From assembly GCA_946902985.2 (NCBI GenBank), contig OX336393.1:50839348-50903347 (forward strand): DNA of 64,000 nt. Direction: 5' to 3'. The notes beneath the pieces are model-generated. The model was not told where the DNA came from, searched no databases, and was given only the letters and a program-made list of their open reading frames with translations. This stretch comes from Meconema thalassinum (Eukaryota; Arthropoda; Insecta; Orthoptera; Tettigoniidae). Made by a program: the position numbers and the translations under genes. Below, piece after piece: positions 8,862 to 19,556 of this stretch (position 1 is the stretch's first letter; the number at the start of each line of letters is the position of its first letter).

Positions 8862-10495
8862 GTTAGTTTCCAATGAGCCGTCGTGTCTCTTGAAGCACAG
8901 ACTGGGGGCTTGGTATCCCCGTAGATTTTCTCTAAATGTCTTGTAGAAATTTCTTGTATTATTTTTGGTGAAATCCTGATGGATTTCGTGGAGTCTAATG
9001 TTGTCATACTTTCGTTTTACTTTCCTAATTATATTTGAGGCCTGTTTTTGAGTGGTTAGAAAGTTCTCCCAGTTTTCCTTTGTTTGGCTACTGTGAATTT
9101 TTTTTCCAAGCCATTAAGCGATTGCCAACTGCTTGATCGCAAATTGTGTTCCACCAGCGATGTTTTCTGGAGCGAGGTGGTTGTCCTAGCTTCATGGCTT
9201 CCTGAGTTATCCCCGTTAGTGTCCTCCAGTCTGCTGATTCCTCCTGATTGATTTTCAAAATGATTTCTTCCTTGTAGAGTTTCAGGTATTCCGGATCTGG
9301 TCTGAAATTTTTGGGTGGGCGTTTTTGTCTTCTATTTGGTTGGAATTTTGTCTTTATTTGGAGAAGATAATGATCTGATTCAAAGACGCCGTTACGAGCC
9401 CTGACGTTCAGAATTTCTTTTATGTTTTTCTTGGAGATTGCGACATGGTCAATTTGGTACTCACCCTGTTTAAGACTGGGTGATCTCCATGTGGTCAATT
9501 TATGTGCAGGTTTTTGAAATTGGGTGCTCATGATTTTAAGTCCAAAGTTTCTACAGAAGTCAATTAATCTTTCCCCATTTTTGTTGGTACGTTTGTGTTT
9601 AGTATGAGGGCCTGTGGTATCCTTGAATTTCCTTTCTTTCCCTAACAGTGCGTTAAATCACCTAATAAAATTTTCACATAGTGTCGTGCTAGGTTATTGG
9701 TTGTTTCTTCCAAAGTTTCCCAGAAATTGCCCACGGTTTCAGGATCAGTTTTATTGTGTTGATTTGTGGGGGCGTGCACGTTGATTAGCGTGTAAGCTTT
9801 ATTAGCTGATTTTACTGATAGAAAAGAGACTCTTTCGTTTGGAGAAGTAAAGTCGATGATCGAATCAAGCACAAATTGTGTACGGCGAATCCTGTTCCCA
9901 GGAGAGGTAAGTTGTCATTAATTTTGATGGCAGGTTTTCCCTTGTAGATTCGGAAATTCTCTGTGAAGTGTTCTTCGTCCGTGAAGCGTGTCTCCTGGAG
10001 CGCAGTGATTTTTAATTCAAAATTTTCCAAGGTGTTGAGAAGTTGCTTTAGCTTACCCGTCTTAGTGAGGGTGTTAACGTTAAGCGTGCCAACAAAATGT
10101 TTACGCCTGGTCTGGAGAGTATGAAGAGTTTTTGAGAAGCTCCGATTCTTCTCCGCATGGTGTCCCTGATCACCCAGAATCCGATGATCAGGTGGGTCCA
10201 GTCCATCGACTGGTGCCTGGGGTAGTGATTCTATGATCGTCTCATCCATCATGCGCTCAAGTTGAGACCACAAGTATACGACTCGATTTTTGAGTTAGAA
10301 AATATTTAAGTACAGCCGCCTCAACTAGAGGAACAGACGCTGACCACTGGCCGTCGGATGCCGAACAAACGCCAGTGGATTTGCTATTTTACGGCTTAGA
10401 GCCAACTCTCCTCCTTTCTCCGAGCTTGGGACCGGCAACAAAAACTACTGAGCTACTCAATCCACCGAGTAGTTACTGCAGGCGGAGTTATTATT
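8862..10495 (-). pseudogene. LINE-a endonuclease half and 5' UTR, decayed
   Basis: This is the apurinic-type (EEP) endonuclease of LINE-a, which nicks the target to start reverse transcription. At 9812-10273 it holds GTLNVNTLTKTGKL and the catalytic glutamate in ALQET. The frame shifts near 9860, 9642-9872 carries INVHAPTNQ, and a one-base slip at ILLGD near 9650 breaks the GDFNALLG motif. 9088-9531 continues with QIDHVAIS and the SDH box ESDHYLLQIK. After a stop at 9088 the linker to RT runs in other frames to 8862. The likely 5' UTR is 10274-10495. With three or more breaks this copy cannot encode an active enzyme. It joins 1644-3387 once the Penelope insertion is removed in thought. Confidence 0.86.
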
Positions 10496-10549
10496 ATTAA
10501 TACTATTAAGTTATTATAATTATTATTTCTGTTAAGACTTACAAATGCG

Positions 10550-10935
10550 CCTTGAAAAGTTGTTGTTGATGTTGTTAGGAAGTCATTTAGGAGAGCTCAT
10601 GTCTGGAGCGTGGTGCTATATGGAAGTGAAACTTGGACTGTTGGCGCAACAGAAAAGAGGTGAGTAGAAATGTTTGAAATGTGGTGTTACAGGAGATTTG
10701 GTTGGTTGGTTCCTTAGTTTAGGGGCTGCGACAACGCGGTCATGTAGCCCCGTGTACTTTGGGTGTGTGTAGAATCTGTCTGATAACCGGTGTTAATTGT
10801 GATGACTTACAGGAGATTGATGGGTAGATAGAGTAACAAATGAAGAGGTATTAAGACGATTGCAAGAGGAGAGATGTTTCTGGCGACTGCTAATGAATAG
10901 AAGAGATAGGTTGGTAGCACACTTACTAAGACACC
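10550..10935 (+). pseudogene. LINE-b C-terminal fragment, split by SINE-a
   Basis: 10553-10698 translates with the LINE C-terminal signature LYGSETWT (10618 on) and an MWCYRR-like stretch before the SINE. 10819-10930 continues with a degraded LQEERCFWRLLMNRRDR stretch. A short SINE-a piece with a 12-bp TSD interrupts it. It is a different family from LINE-c, which has its own YAAETWT C-terminus at 19260. The 5' part is missing. Confidence 0.65.
10699..10806 (-). mobile_element. SINE-a, 5'-truncated, with TSD
   Basis: This 108-bp 3' fragment of SINE-a has its CCAA-type tail at the left (GGTTGGTTGG on this strand) and the GGGCTGCGACAACGCGG segment. It is flanked by TTACAGGAGATT at 10687-10698 and 10807-10818. 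The TSD plus 5' truncation shows normal LINE-driven retroposition. Confidence 0.85.
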
Positions 10936-10984
10936 TGGTAGGTTAAGTTAAGCCTGGGCTTAGCCACTACCGGAGGGAAGATGA

Positions 10985-12305
10985 TTTGATTAAAAAAAAC
11001 GAAAGGTATGGGAGAGTAAACGATTTTTAGGCATAAAGGAAAGAATCCAAGACAAAAGAAATAATATAGCTAGATAATTTAAAAAATAGAAAACTTGTAA
11101 GGAATGGAAAACAAAAAAGACTGAAGAAAGTAGAGCAAAATATATAGAAGCAAACAGAGACTGCAAGAATGTAATTGCAGAGGAAAATAATAAATGCTGG
11201 GAAGAATTCACTCAGAAAATAAGGGGGGATTTAAATTGAGGTAAGAAATTGCTGTTTCGAATTATAAAAAGTGGAAGAAATGAAAAGGTGAACACTGGAT
11301 TCGTGAAAAACAAAGAAGGTGAAATATTGACAAAACCAGAAGAGATATCGGACGGATGGAAAGAATATTTCAGCGAGCTGTTGAATGTAAGACGCCAGGC
11401 ATGCGGAGAAGTTACGCAAACTGCCAAAACGGTGGAGGTGAAAATAGAAGAAGAACCAGACATTAGTATGGCAGAAGAGGAATTGGCAGTTAGGAAGATG
11501 AAGATGGGGAAAGCTGTGGGAATCGACGAAGTAGCAATAGAAATGATCTAGGCGACAGGACCAGTGCGACTGCAGTGGACATACAGACTTCTCAGAAGTG
11601 TGTGGAGAGAGAGAAGAAAGTTCCTGAAGACTGGAAAAAGGGAATAATATTGCCAACATTCAAGAAAGGAGACAGGAAGGTGTGCGGTAACTACCGACGA
11701 ATTACCATAATCTCGCATGTTGCCAAAGTAATGGAAAGAATCCTAGAAAAAAGAATTAGAGTAAAGGTAGAAAGCCAAATAGAGGAGGAGCAGTTTGGAT
11801 TTAGAGGGGGCAGGTCAACAGTGGAACCCATTTTCATTCTGAGACAGATCATTGAAAAGAGTTGGGAATATGGAAAGGATATGGTATTGACTTTTATTGA
11901 TCTAGAAAAGGCCTATGATCAAAAGTTTAGGAAAGCATAACAAATAGGGGGATAGGCAAGGAACTGAGAGTCATGATAAACGAAATGTGCATGGATTGCT
12001 ACAGTAGTGTGAAGACTCGAGTCGGGACATCGGAATGGTTTAAAATTGACAGTGGACTAAAGCAAGGAAGTGTGTTTTCACCATTATTGTTCTTAATGGT
12101 GATGGATGACATCATGAAGGCAGCAATGAACGAATATAGTAGGGCAAAGATGAAGGTAATTTTGTTTGCAGACGATGTTGTGATCTGAGGCGAGGATGAG
12201 ATGGAGGTACAGGAACAGTTAGACGTAATAAATGAAAAGATTGAGCAATGGGGATTGAAGATAAATGTGGAGAAGAGCAAAACAGTGGTGATGAGTAGAG
12301 AAGAA
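10985..12305 (+). pseudogene. LINE-c copy 1 reverse transcriptase, truncated by BEL LTR
   Basis: This is a non-LTR RT. 11249-11551 is the N-terminal RT lead-in (KMKMGKAVGIDEVAIEMI). 11575-11940 carries WKKGIILPTFKKGDR, FGFRGGRST and the catalytic LTFIDLEKAYD, followed by a frameshift. 11973-12188 carries KQGSVFSPLLF and the YADD-type box ILFADDVVI with a stop in place of the next Trp. 12201 on reads EQWGLKINVEKSK. It stops abruptly at the LTR at 12306. LINE-c copy 2 (18696-19556) overlaps it by about 345 bp of family sequence. Confidence 0.85.
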
Positions 12306-12680
12306 TGTTTGATAATAAATGTGAAGAATATACTCTGGTGGACTGTAATTTATAGTGCTGGGATTTCAAATCACTGGACTTCTGTGGAACATTTTAAGTA
12401 ATTATATTAGCCTATATTACACAGTTATATACAATATATGTTGATACATTAATACACTGTCACTCGTTCGATATAATGTTCCGAGACTGCATGGCAGCAG
12501 GTCTGCTTCGCTTTCACCCCGTGGTGACTTGCTTGAGCACAATAGTAGCACTGGCTCAGGAATGTACGGTACTTGGGCGTGGGGTGGGGCAGGTAGCACC
12601 CCTCACGACCAGTAGAAATAACGGGACTCGCCACAGGCAAGGCGAGGCTTGACGAACAGTTTCACACTTGTTCCTAAACA
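12306..12680 (-). repeat. BEL/Pao 3' LTR
   Basis: It is 375 bp and matches 18321-18695. In element sense it runs from TGTTTAGG to CAAACA, giving the standard TG...CA ends. I see no convincing purine tract just inside it. Confidence 0.88.
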
Positions 12681-12764
12681 AAAAAGAGTTTAACAAGTTT
12701 TTCAACAAACAGTCACCTGAAATATAACACTAACAAACATACGAACACAAAGCACTGAACATAG

Positions 12765-14464
12765 TTAGTTAGGCAAAACACCACCTTCACTAATGCCTCT
12801 GACTGGCATGGGAAGTGGGCAAATTTTTGTAATGGGTCTCTTGAATGTACCAGACGAGGTACGTATAGTGGCAACCCGTACGAGTCCATCAGCTCCAGGG
12901 TGGATCTGATCAACCACTGCAAGCTTCCAGCACAGTGGGGGAAGTTTGTCTTCTTTCACGATCACCAGCGTGCCTGCCTGGACGTTGCGCCCTTCCTGCT
13001 TCCATTTTCCTCTCTGTTGTAGATGGGACAAGTAGTCGATTGACCACGCCTTCCAGAATCCTTGGAACTGTCTTTGGATTTGCTGCCATCTGGAAAGCAA
13101 GCTTACACGCACATTACTCAGATCTGGTTGAGGTAGTGCAGTGATTGGTCGGCCAATGAGAAAGTGACTAGGGGTAAGGACAACTAGTTCGTCGGGATCA
13201 TCGGATGCCGGGACTAGAGGCCTCGAATTGAGACATCCTTCGATCTGGGTTGTGAGTGTTGACAATTCCCCGAAGGTAAGGTATGCGGTGCCCATCACTC
13301 GCCGAAGATGATGTTTAAAAGATTTGACACCTGCCTCCTATATTCCTCCAAAGTGCGGAGCTTGAGGAGGAATAAAATGCCACTGAATTCCTTCACAGCT
13401 TGCAAAGGTTGATAGATCACGTTGATGCTGTCCCTCGTTGAAAAATCTTCTTATCTCCTCCAGTTCCCTACTGGCTCCAACGAAATTTCTGCCGTTATCA
13501 GAAAACACATGGGCTGGCCTGCCTCTACGGGATATGAAACGCCTTAGAGAAGCAATGAAGGCCTGGGTAGTCATACTGCTTACAATCTCTAGATGCACTG
13601 CCCTAGTAGAAAGGCATACGAAGAGTGCTACATAACACTTGATTTTGGATCTGGTTTTGCGAGAGCCTGCTTTTATATAGAATGGTCCCGCGTAGTCGAT
13701 TCCGCAGTGGATAAATGGATTGACTGGAGTTACTCTGTAATTCGGCAGTTGACCTATTAGTTGTTCAGCGTTCTTTGCCTTAAGTTTGTGGCAGATAATA
13801 CAAAAATGAATGATGTGACGAATCGTACTCTTGCCATTAGGTATCCAGTACTGCTCACGTAGCGACGACAGTAGTAGTTGACATCCAGCATGAAGCAGGC
13901 GTAGATGTTCATTTTCAATGATCAGTTTAGTTAAGTGATGCCTTGGCGGTAAAATGATTTGATGTTTCTGGTTAAACTGAAGATCAGATTGTTGTAGTCG
14001 ACCACCTACTCGAAGGAGTGTTTGGTCACAGAGGAAAGGATTCAGAGGTATTAACTTGCTTTCTTTACTTATGTTCCTTGTCATCCGAAGATCGTGAATT
14101 TCTGGACCATACTCTGAAGCTTGGGCTATTTTGATGCATGCATGTAATGCAACACGCAGTTCTTCGAACTCCAATTCACCCGTTTTTCTTTGATTGCGAG
14201 GACGTCTGGCATTTGCGGCAAATCTGATACAATATGCCGTTACTCTCGTAAGACGCTTTAACTTGGAGAATCGCTTCATAAATCATCTTGAGGTTGAGCA
14301 GCTATCAGGCTAACAACAGGTTTTTTCTGTTCTGGGACGTCCTGAGATATTAATAAAGGGGCTGATGTAGGCCAGGATGCCGAATGCTTCATAAGCCACG
14401 ATGGTCCGTTCCACCACATGGCGTTGGAAATGAGAGTTTTTGGAGTGACCCCCCAAGAAATCAT
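12765..14464 (-). pseudogene. BEL/Pao integrase and C-terminal domain, broken
   Basis: 14276-14464 (end of RNase H and linker) is in the Pol frame, and a frameshift near 14279 moves to the integrase frame. At 13338-14279 there is a zinc-binding region (LLHAGCQ, CIICHK), then core aspartates in CGIDYAGPFY and VFSDNGRNFVGA. An amber stop at 13338-13340 replaces the expected Trp in PHFGGIWE, directly before the likely catalytic Glu of D,D-E. The same frame continues to 12765 with SRPLVPASDDPDELVVLTPSHFL and a basic C-terminal domain (KWKQEGRNVQAGTLV) typical of BEL/Pao. This would be one polyprotein with Pol in an intact element. Confidence 0.9.
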
Positions 14465-14653
14465 GTCAGCAGGGTTATCAGCTGAGGCAACGTGTTTCCA
14501 GTCCCTAATCTATGTGTTTTGCTGAATTTCCGCAACTCGATTGGCAATGAACGTCTTCCAGCGGTTGGGAGACGCTGCAATCCAGGCAAGAACTATTGTC
14601 GAATCGGTCCAGAGATGAACGCTAGTGACATTCAGGTTTAGGATTCAGTTGAC
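14465..14653 (-). pseudogene. BEL/Pao RNase H segment with stops
   Basis: The Pol frame continues across this stretch with stops. It reads HLWTDSTIVLAWI (RNase H core, with catalytic-type Asp) and then WKHVASADNPADMISWG. At least three in-frame stops interrupt it (two near 14640-14655, one near 14513). Confidence 0.8.
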
Positions 14654-17032
14654 CTACTTAATCAGCCGAGATAAAAGTAGGGCTCCACACAACTCTAGAC
14701 GGGGTATAGAAACGCGCTTCAATGGTGCAACTCTGGATTTAGCACTCAACAGTTTCGTAACGCAGTCTCCATCTTGAGTTTCAGATCTAAGATAAATGCA
14801 ACAACCATATCCCTTCTCAGATGCACCCGAAAAACCATGCAGTTGTATGTTCAACGGAGTTCCCTTTGCCAATACAAGTCTGTCGATCTGAATTTGGTTG
14901 AGAAGTGGAAGTTCGCCGCGCAACTTCTGCCAACGATGAAGTAGCTCTGGTGGTAAAATTTCATCCCACCCTAGACGTAGCTGCCAGAGTTGCTGTAAGA
15001 AGAACTTGCAGGAGATGATGATTGGACTCACTAGCCCAAGTGAATCGTAGATTGAAGCTATGGTTGATAGTACCTTCCGTTTTGTTACTGGGTTGCGTAG
15101 TTGTAAGTTGCCGTTTACGATTTGCAGTTGGTCACTAGCAGGATGCCAAAGCAAGCCTAATGTCTTAATGTTTTCCCCATTATCTAGTGGAAGTGGGAGC
15201 TGGGTTTCTCGCCATTCCGAAGGAACTGCTTCAAGTAGTCGGGGGTGATTCGAACACCATTTTCGAAGCTGACACCCTCTAGTTTGTAGAAGGTTGATGA
15301 GTTGATTTTGAGTGTCTAACGCGTCCTCGACGGTCGCACTTCCAGACATACAGTCATCAATGTAGAAGTATCTCTGTAAAATCTTCGCTGCCTCAGGAAA
15401 TCTGTCTGATTCTTCCATAGCGAGCTGTTGGAGGCATCTAGTGGCGAGGAAGGGTGCTGACGCTGTGCCGTAGGTGACGGTATTGAGCTGGTAATGTTTT
15501 ACAGGATCTTCTGGGGATGATCGCCACACGATTCTCTGAAGACTGCAGTCATGTCTATCAACCCTTATCTGCCGGTACATCGGTCGGATGTCTGCCGTAA
15601 AGCATATTTGGTGAGTGCGAAATCTGGTGATAATGGACCAGATATCTTGCTGGATTGTCGGCCCAACCCTGAGGATGTCATTGAGTGACCGTCCGGTGGT
15701 AGTACTGGCGGAGGCATCGAATACAACCCTGGTTTTTGTAGTTGAACTTGACTCCTTGAAAACTGGATGATGGGGCATGAAGTAGCTCTGTACCTGCTTA
15801 TCAGACACCGTGGTTATAGGCTCCATATGCCCTCGAGTCTCGTACTCTTCTAAAAAGCTGACGTAATCTCCCTTCAACTGAGGGTTTCTTTCAAGGCGTC
15901 TCTCGAGATTGTGAAACCGTGACGTAGCCATTGTTAGTGAGTTTCCAAGTTCTGATGGTTTTTTAGAGAGTGGGAGTCGTACCGTGAATCTACCTTCTGC
16001 ATCCCGTCTGACTGTGTCAACAAAATGCTTTTCACACTCCATTTCATCATTCGATCTGATTGGTTGAGTGATCTCTTCTAATTCCCAGAATCGTTGAAGT
16101 TGCTGGTCGAGTGAATGGTCATTCATAGTGAAGAATGACTGTACAGGTAGTGAACCCGGACCGCTCGCCTTATCCATTTGAAACTGTCCCGCTACAATCC
16201 AACCGAATTCCTTGTTTTGAAGAACTGGATAGGGTCCGCTCCTCGTGCGTCTTTCAGGCCTAAGAAGATCAAAAAATATCTCTGCCCCGATTAACATATC
16301 AATCTGACCTGGGTGGTTGAAGCTGGGGTCAGCTAAGGTCAGTTCTTCGTGAATTTGCCAGTCTTGATAGTTAATGTATGATCCTGGCAATTCAGCTGAA
16401 ATTTGTGACAATACAGCACAATTAATAGCTACTTGAAAGTTGCTAGTAATGGAATGCACCTCTATGTTTGCACTATGATGCGACTCTGCGCCGATACTAC
16501 TCATACCCTGGATTAGAATTCTATTCCGTATCTTCTTTAAGTTCAGTCGTTGTGTGCAGGCCGTCGTGATGAAGTGTGCTTGACTGCCCGAGTCTAGCAG
16601 GGCTCGGCATGTCTGAAGTCGGCCGTCCCCATCACGCACGTTTACCAATGCAGTCGAGAGCAATATATGAGTATGCGGTTTTGTTTTAAGTGAGCAATAG
16701 GACGCTGTGTCGGCACGTTGTTGCGTAACAATAGAGTTGTTGGGTCTTGCGTGTTGCCTACCATGCGTGTTATCAGGCGGCCTTGGTGTAGGAGAACGAC
16801 CAGTTCCTCGGTTGCGGTGAAGTAGTGTGTGATGCTTCAAACCACAAGAATAGCAAGAACCTGAAGAACAACCACCAACAATGTGACCATGTCTCAAACA
16901 ATTTGTACACAATTTATGCTGTTTGGCAAATTCTGTTCGTTGTGCAACACTAATACTGGAAAAGCCTTGACATTTATAGAGAGGGTGCACGCCAGTACAA
17001 AATAAACAATTATTGTTACTTGAAACATACAC
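14654..17032 (-). CDS. BEL/Pao Gag-Pol piece: zinc knuckles, aspartic protease, reverse transcriptase, 792 aa open
   Basis: Residues 9-65 hold knuckles CLFCTGVHPLYKC, CTNCLRHGHIVGGC and CYSCGLKHH, which bind element RNA. The protease has ALLDSGSQAHF with DSG at 147-149 and would cleave the polyprotein. The RT has KTRVVFDASA at 433-442, the catalytic Asp of CFTADIRPMYRQ at 481, YGTASAPFLATRCL at 521-534 and YIDD at 557-560. It ends with the thumb and the start of RNase H (RVSIPRLELCGALL). The Met at 17032 is only the first after a frame break; the true polyprotein begins in Gag upstream. This is the best-preserved part of the element. Confidence 0.93.
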   Translation of the reverse strand: MYVSSNNNCLFCTGVHPLYKCQGFSSISVAQRTEFAKQHKLCTNCLRHGHIVGGCSSGSCYSCGLKHHTLLHRNRGTGRSPTPRPPDNTHGRQHARPNNSIVTQQRADTASYCSLKTKPHTHILLSTALVNVRDGDGRLQTCRALLDSGSQAHFITTACTQRLNLKKIRNRILIQGMSSIGAESHHSANIEVHSITSNFQVAINCAVLSQISAELPGSYINYQDWQIHEELTLADPSFNHPGQIDMLIGAEIFFDLLRPERRTRSGPYPVLQNKEFGWIVAGQFQMDKASGPGSLPVQSFFTMNDHSLDQQLQRFWELEEITQPIRSNDEMECEKHFVDTVRRDAEGRFTVRLPLSKKPSELGNSLTMATSRFHNLERRLERNPQLKGDYVSFLEEYETRGHMEPITTVSDKQVQSYFMPHHPVFKESSSTTKTRVVFDASASTTTGRSLNDILRVGPTIQQDIWSIITRFRTHQICFTADIRPMYRQIRVDRHDCSLQRIVWRSSPEDPVKHYQLNTVTYGTASAPFLATRCLQQLAMEESDRFPEAAKILQRYFYIDDCMSGSATVEDALDTQNQLINLLQTRGCQLRKWCSNHPRLLEAVPSEWRETQLPLPLDNGENIKTLGLLWHPASDQLQIVNGNLQLRNPVTKRKVLSTIASIYDSLGLVSPIIISCKFFLQQLWQLRLGWDEILPPELLHRWQKLRGELPLLNQIQIDRLVLAKGTPLNIQLHGFSGASEKGYGCCIYLRSETQDGDCVTKLLSAKSRVAPLKRVSIPRLELCGALLLSRLIK

Positions 17033-17059
17033 TTGTCTGACTTGGTTCGTGAGCTTCTT

Positions 17060-18010
17060 TCAAGTGATGTTTTGAGTGGTAGAATTGACAACTGGGGTAG
17101 GAATTCGGTTACCATTGATTAATTCTAGGGCTTGACATCTGTCCTCTAAAAATTTACTTAGCACTTTCAGTCTTGGGAATTGTGAATTCGATGACGTCAG
17201 CTCCCACTGTTTTCTGCTGACGTCATCAGTCTTTTCAAGAATTAATTGCGCTAGAAGGATTTCGTGAAGAGGGATTTCAAGTTCAAGTGCTTCAAGTGCA
17301 TTTAAGTTACTTGATACCTGATTTAGAAGTGCTCGTAACTCTGTGGGTGATTCATTATGTACACGTGGAAGGTTCAGCAAGATGTTGATATGTGCTGTGG
17401 CAATTAATCTAGGATTGTTGTATCTCAGACAGACAGTTTGCCATGCAATTTTAAAATTAGGCCCTGTTATGGGAAGGTTCTTAATCTGGCCATGTGCTTC
17501 GCCCGTTAATGAAAATAACAAATAATGGTCTCGTTGTACATCGTCGATTGCTTGATTGTTTATTACCAGGCTAGTAAATGTGTCACAAAAAATGACGGAA
17601 TTCAGTGACCTGTCCCCCGAAGGAAGGTAATTTAATTGTAGGAAGTGTCAGCTCTCTCTTGCTGGAACTAGACTGACCATCACTTTTAGTACTCGAAGGA
17701 TTGTTCCGTTTTGATCGTAACTCTACGCTATCTTCAATCAACGTGGTCATTTTATCAACGAGATCATTATACATATTCTCAAAAGTATTTCTATCCTCAC
17801 TGTGGTCTTCTCGGATTCGTCTTCTAATTCTAATCTCTCCTGCGCGTCTTCATACTTCTGCCTTAATTTTGGTAGATCGTCTAACCTTGCCTTTATTGCG
17901 TTAATACTTGACCCTGGTTGGAAGCTCTTGACGAAGTTATGCAAACGAGTAATATTTGCCTTTGCGAGGCCCCTGGTCTTTACGAGAAGTGCTTTTAATT
18001 TAGGATCCAT
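17060..18010 (-). pseudogene. BEL/Pao Gag, frameshifted
   Basis: This is the capsid-like Gag region. 17747-18010 (MDPKLKALLVKTRGLAKANI, with a helical heptad-like stretch) starts at a good Met and shares its frame with Pol. 17583-17774 is shifted by one base (LTLPTIKLPSFGG, a motif common at the start of BEL/Pao Gag cores), and 17060-17521 returns to the Pol frame (LLNLPRVHNESPTELRALLN). At least two indels and a stop near 17050 separate it from Pol. Gag would package element RNA. Confidence 0.85.
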
Positions 18011-18296
18011 AATGGGAATAGCATACAGGAATACAGGTAACCAGAAATGAGTATGTACTTACCGAAGCTGCTTAAAGTTGAATTCCTTCCATGTGTAATG
18101 TCTCGAGGTTCAATCTGCGCCACTGCGCCACTGCGCACTGTAGTTAATACGAATCATCGAAGTAGCTTGCATTCAAGGAGAAACACACGATTACCGCTCA
18201 TACTTCGCGTTGAAGCTACCTTAACAATGTACAATGCGAGGCGTCAATATGACATGATGCACGCACTCAGAACACACGTCCGTTGTTCCACAGAAA

Positions 18297-18313
18297 TCCG
18301 GCCCGGAGGACCA
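18297..18313 (-). promoter_or_regulatory. Possible primer-binding site of the BEL/Pao element
   Basis: In element sense TGGTCCTCCGGGCCGGA begins 7 nt after the 5' LTR. The leading TGG fits a tRNA 3' CCA. I cannot name the tRNA, so this rests on position only. Confidence 0.4.
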
Positions 18314-18320
18314 TGAAGAG

Positions 18321-18695
18321 AGTTTGATAATAAATGTGAAGAATATACTCTGGTGGACTGTAATTTATAGTGCTGGGATTTCAAATCACTGGACTTCTGT
18401 GGAACATTTTAAGTAATTATATTAGCCTATATTACACAGTTATATACAATACATGTTGATACATTAATACACTGTCACTCGTTCGATATAATGTTCCGAG
18501 ACTGCATGGCAGCAGATCTGCTTCGCTTTCACCCCGTGCTGACTTGCTTGAGCACAATAGTGGCACTGGCTCAGGAATGTACGATACTTGGGCGCGGGGT
18601 GGGGCAGGTAGCACCCCTCACGACCAGTGGAAATAACGGGACTCGCCACAGGCAAGGCGAGGCTTGGCGAACAGTTTCACACTTGTTCCTAAACA
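18321..18695 (-). repeat. BEL/Pao 5' LTR
   Basis: It is a 375-bp match to 12306-12680. In element sense it starts TGTTTAGGAACAAG. The inner end reads CAAACT where the other LTR has CAAACA, so one terminal base has changed. Promoter elements were not identified with confidence. Confidence 0.88.
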
Positions 18696-19556
18696 GGCAA
18701 GGAACTGAGAGACATGATAAACGAAATGTGCATGGATTGCTACAGTAGTGTGAAGACTAGAGTCGGGACATCGGAATGGTTTAAAATTGACAGTGGACGA
18801 AAGCAAGGAAGTGTGTTTCCACCATTATTGTTCTTAATTGTGATGGGTGACATCATGAAGGCAGCAATGAACGAATATAGTAGGGCAAAGATGAAGGTAA
18901 TTTTGTTTGCAGACGATGTTGTGATCTGGGGCGACGGTTAGATGGAGGTACAGGAACAGTTAGACGTAATAAATGAGAAGATTGAGCAATGGGGATTGAA
19001 GATAAATGTAGAGAAGAGCAAAACAGGGGTTATGAGTAGAGGTGAGAACGAAGGAAAAGGAGTAATCAAAGTAGGAGATAAGAAATTGGAAGTGGTGAAA
19101 CACTTCAAATACTGGGGAAGTGAATTGACTGAAGATGGAAGACTAGATTTGGAAGTTAGGAGAAGAATACAACGCGGGAGTGCTTTCTACAAACAGGTAC
19201 GGGGACTAGTAATGAACAAGGATATACCAATTAAGGCTAAAGAATTTATGTTCCTATATTGTCATATGCAGCAGAAACATGGACAGTGACTAAGAGAGAT
19301 GAGAGCAGAGTACAGGCAGCTGAGATGAGATTCCTGAGAAGTATGGTCCAGAAAACGAGAGGAGACAGAGTGAGAAATGAAGATATACGGAAAGAACTGG
19401 GAGTACAGAAACTAAATGACAAACTGGAGCAAAACAGATTGAGATGGTTTGGACGTGTCAAACGGATGAATGAAGTAAGGCTACCAAGACGAGCACTGGA
19501 ACGACGGATGACAGGGAAGAGAGGACGAGGAAGACCAAGAATGCAACCAAGAACTA
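18696..19556 (+). pseudogene. LINE-c copy 2 reverse transcriptase C-terminal part
   Basis: It starts exactly at the LTR end with the family segment also found at 11956. 18714-18941 carries KQGSVFPPLLF and ILFADDVVIWGDG followed by a stop at 18939. 18942-19289 carries EQWGLKINVEKSK and VVKHFKYWGSELTEDGRLD. A frameshift near 19260 leads to 19259-19556 with AAETWTVTKRDESRVQ and RLRWFGRVKRMNE, the usual LINE C-terminus, ending in the RGRGRPRM stretch. It is better preserved than copy 1 in this part. Confidence 0.87.

Larger units (their letters stand above)
12306..18695 (-). mobile_element. BEL/Pao LTR retrotransposon, near full length, decayed
   Basis: A 6.39-kb element lies between two 375-bp LTRs, coding on the minus strand in the order gag, CCHC knuckles, aspartic protease, RT, RNase H, integrase, C-terminal domain. 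That order and the protein motifs are of the BEL/Pao superfamily. No envelope-like ORF is visible. About eight to ten LTR differences by eye suggest roughly 97 percent identity. The immediate flanks (GAAGAA left, GGCAA right) do not form a 4-6 bp TSD. Stops and frameshifts make this copy non-functional. Confidence 0.9.

Noticed and set aside
11231..11659. Minus-strand open frames opposite LINE-c
   Set aside because: They are shadows of the plus-strand reverse transcriptase, with no domain.
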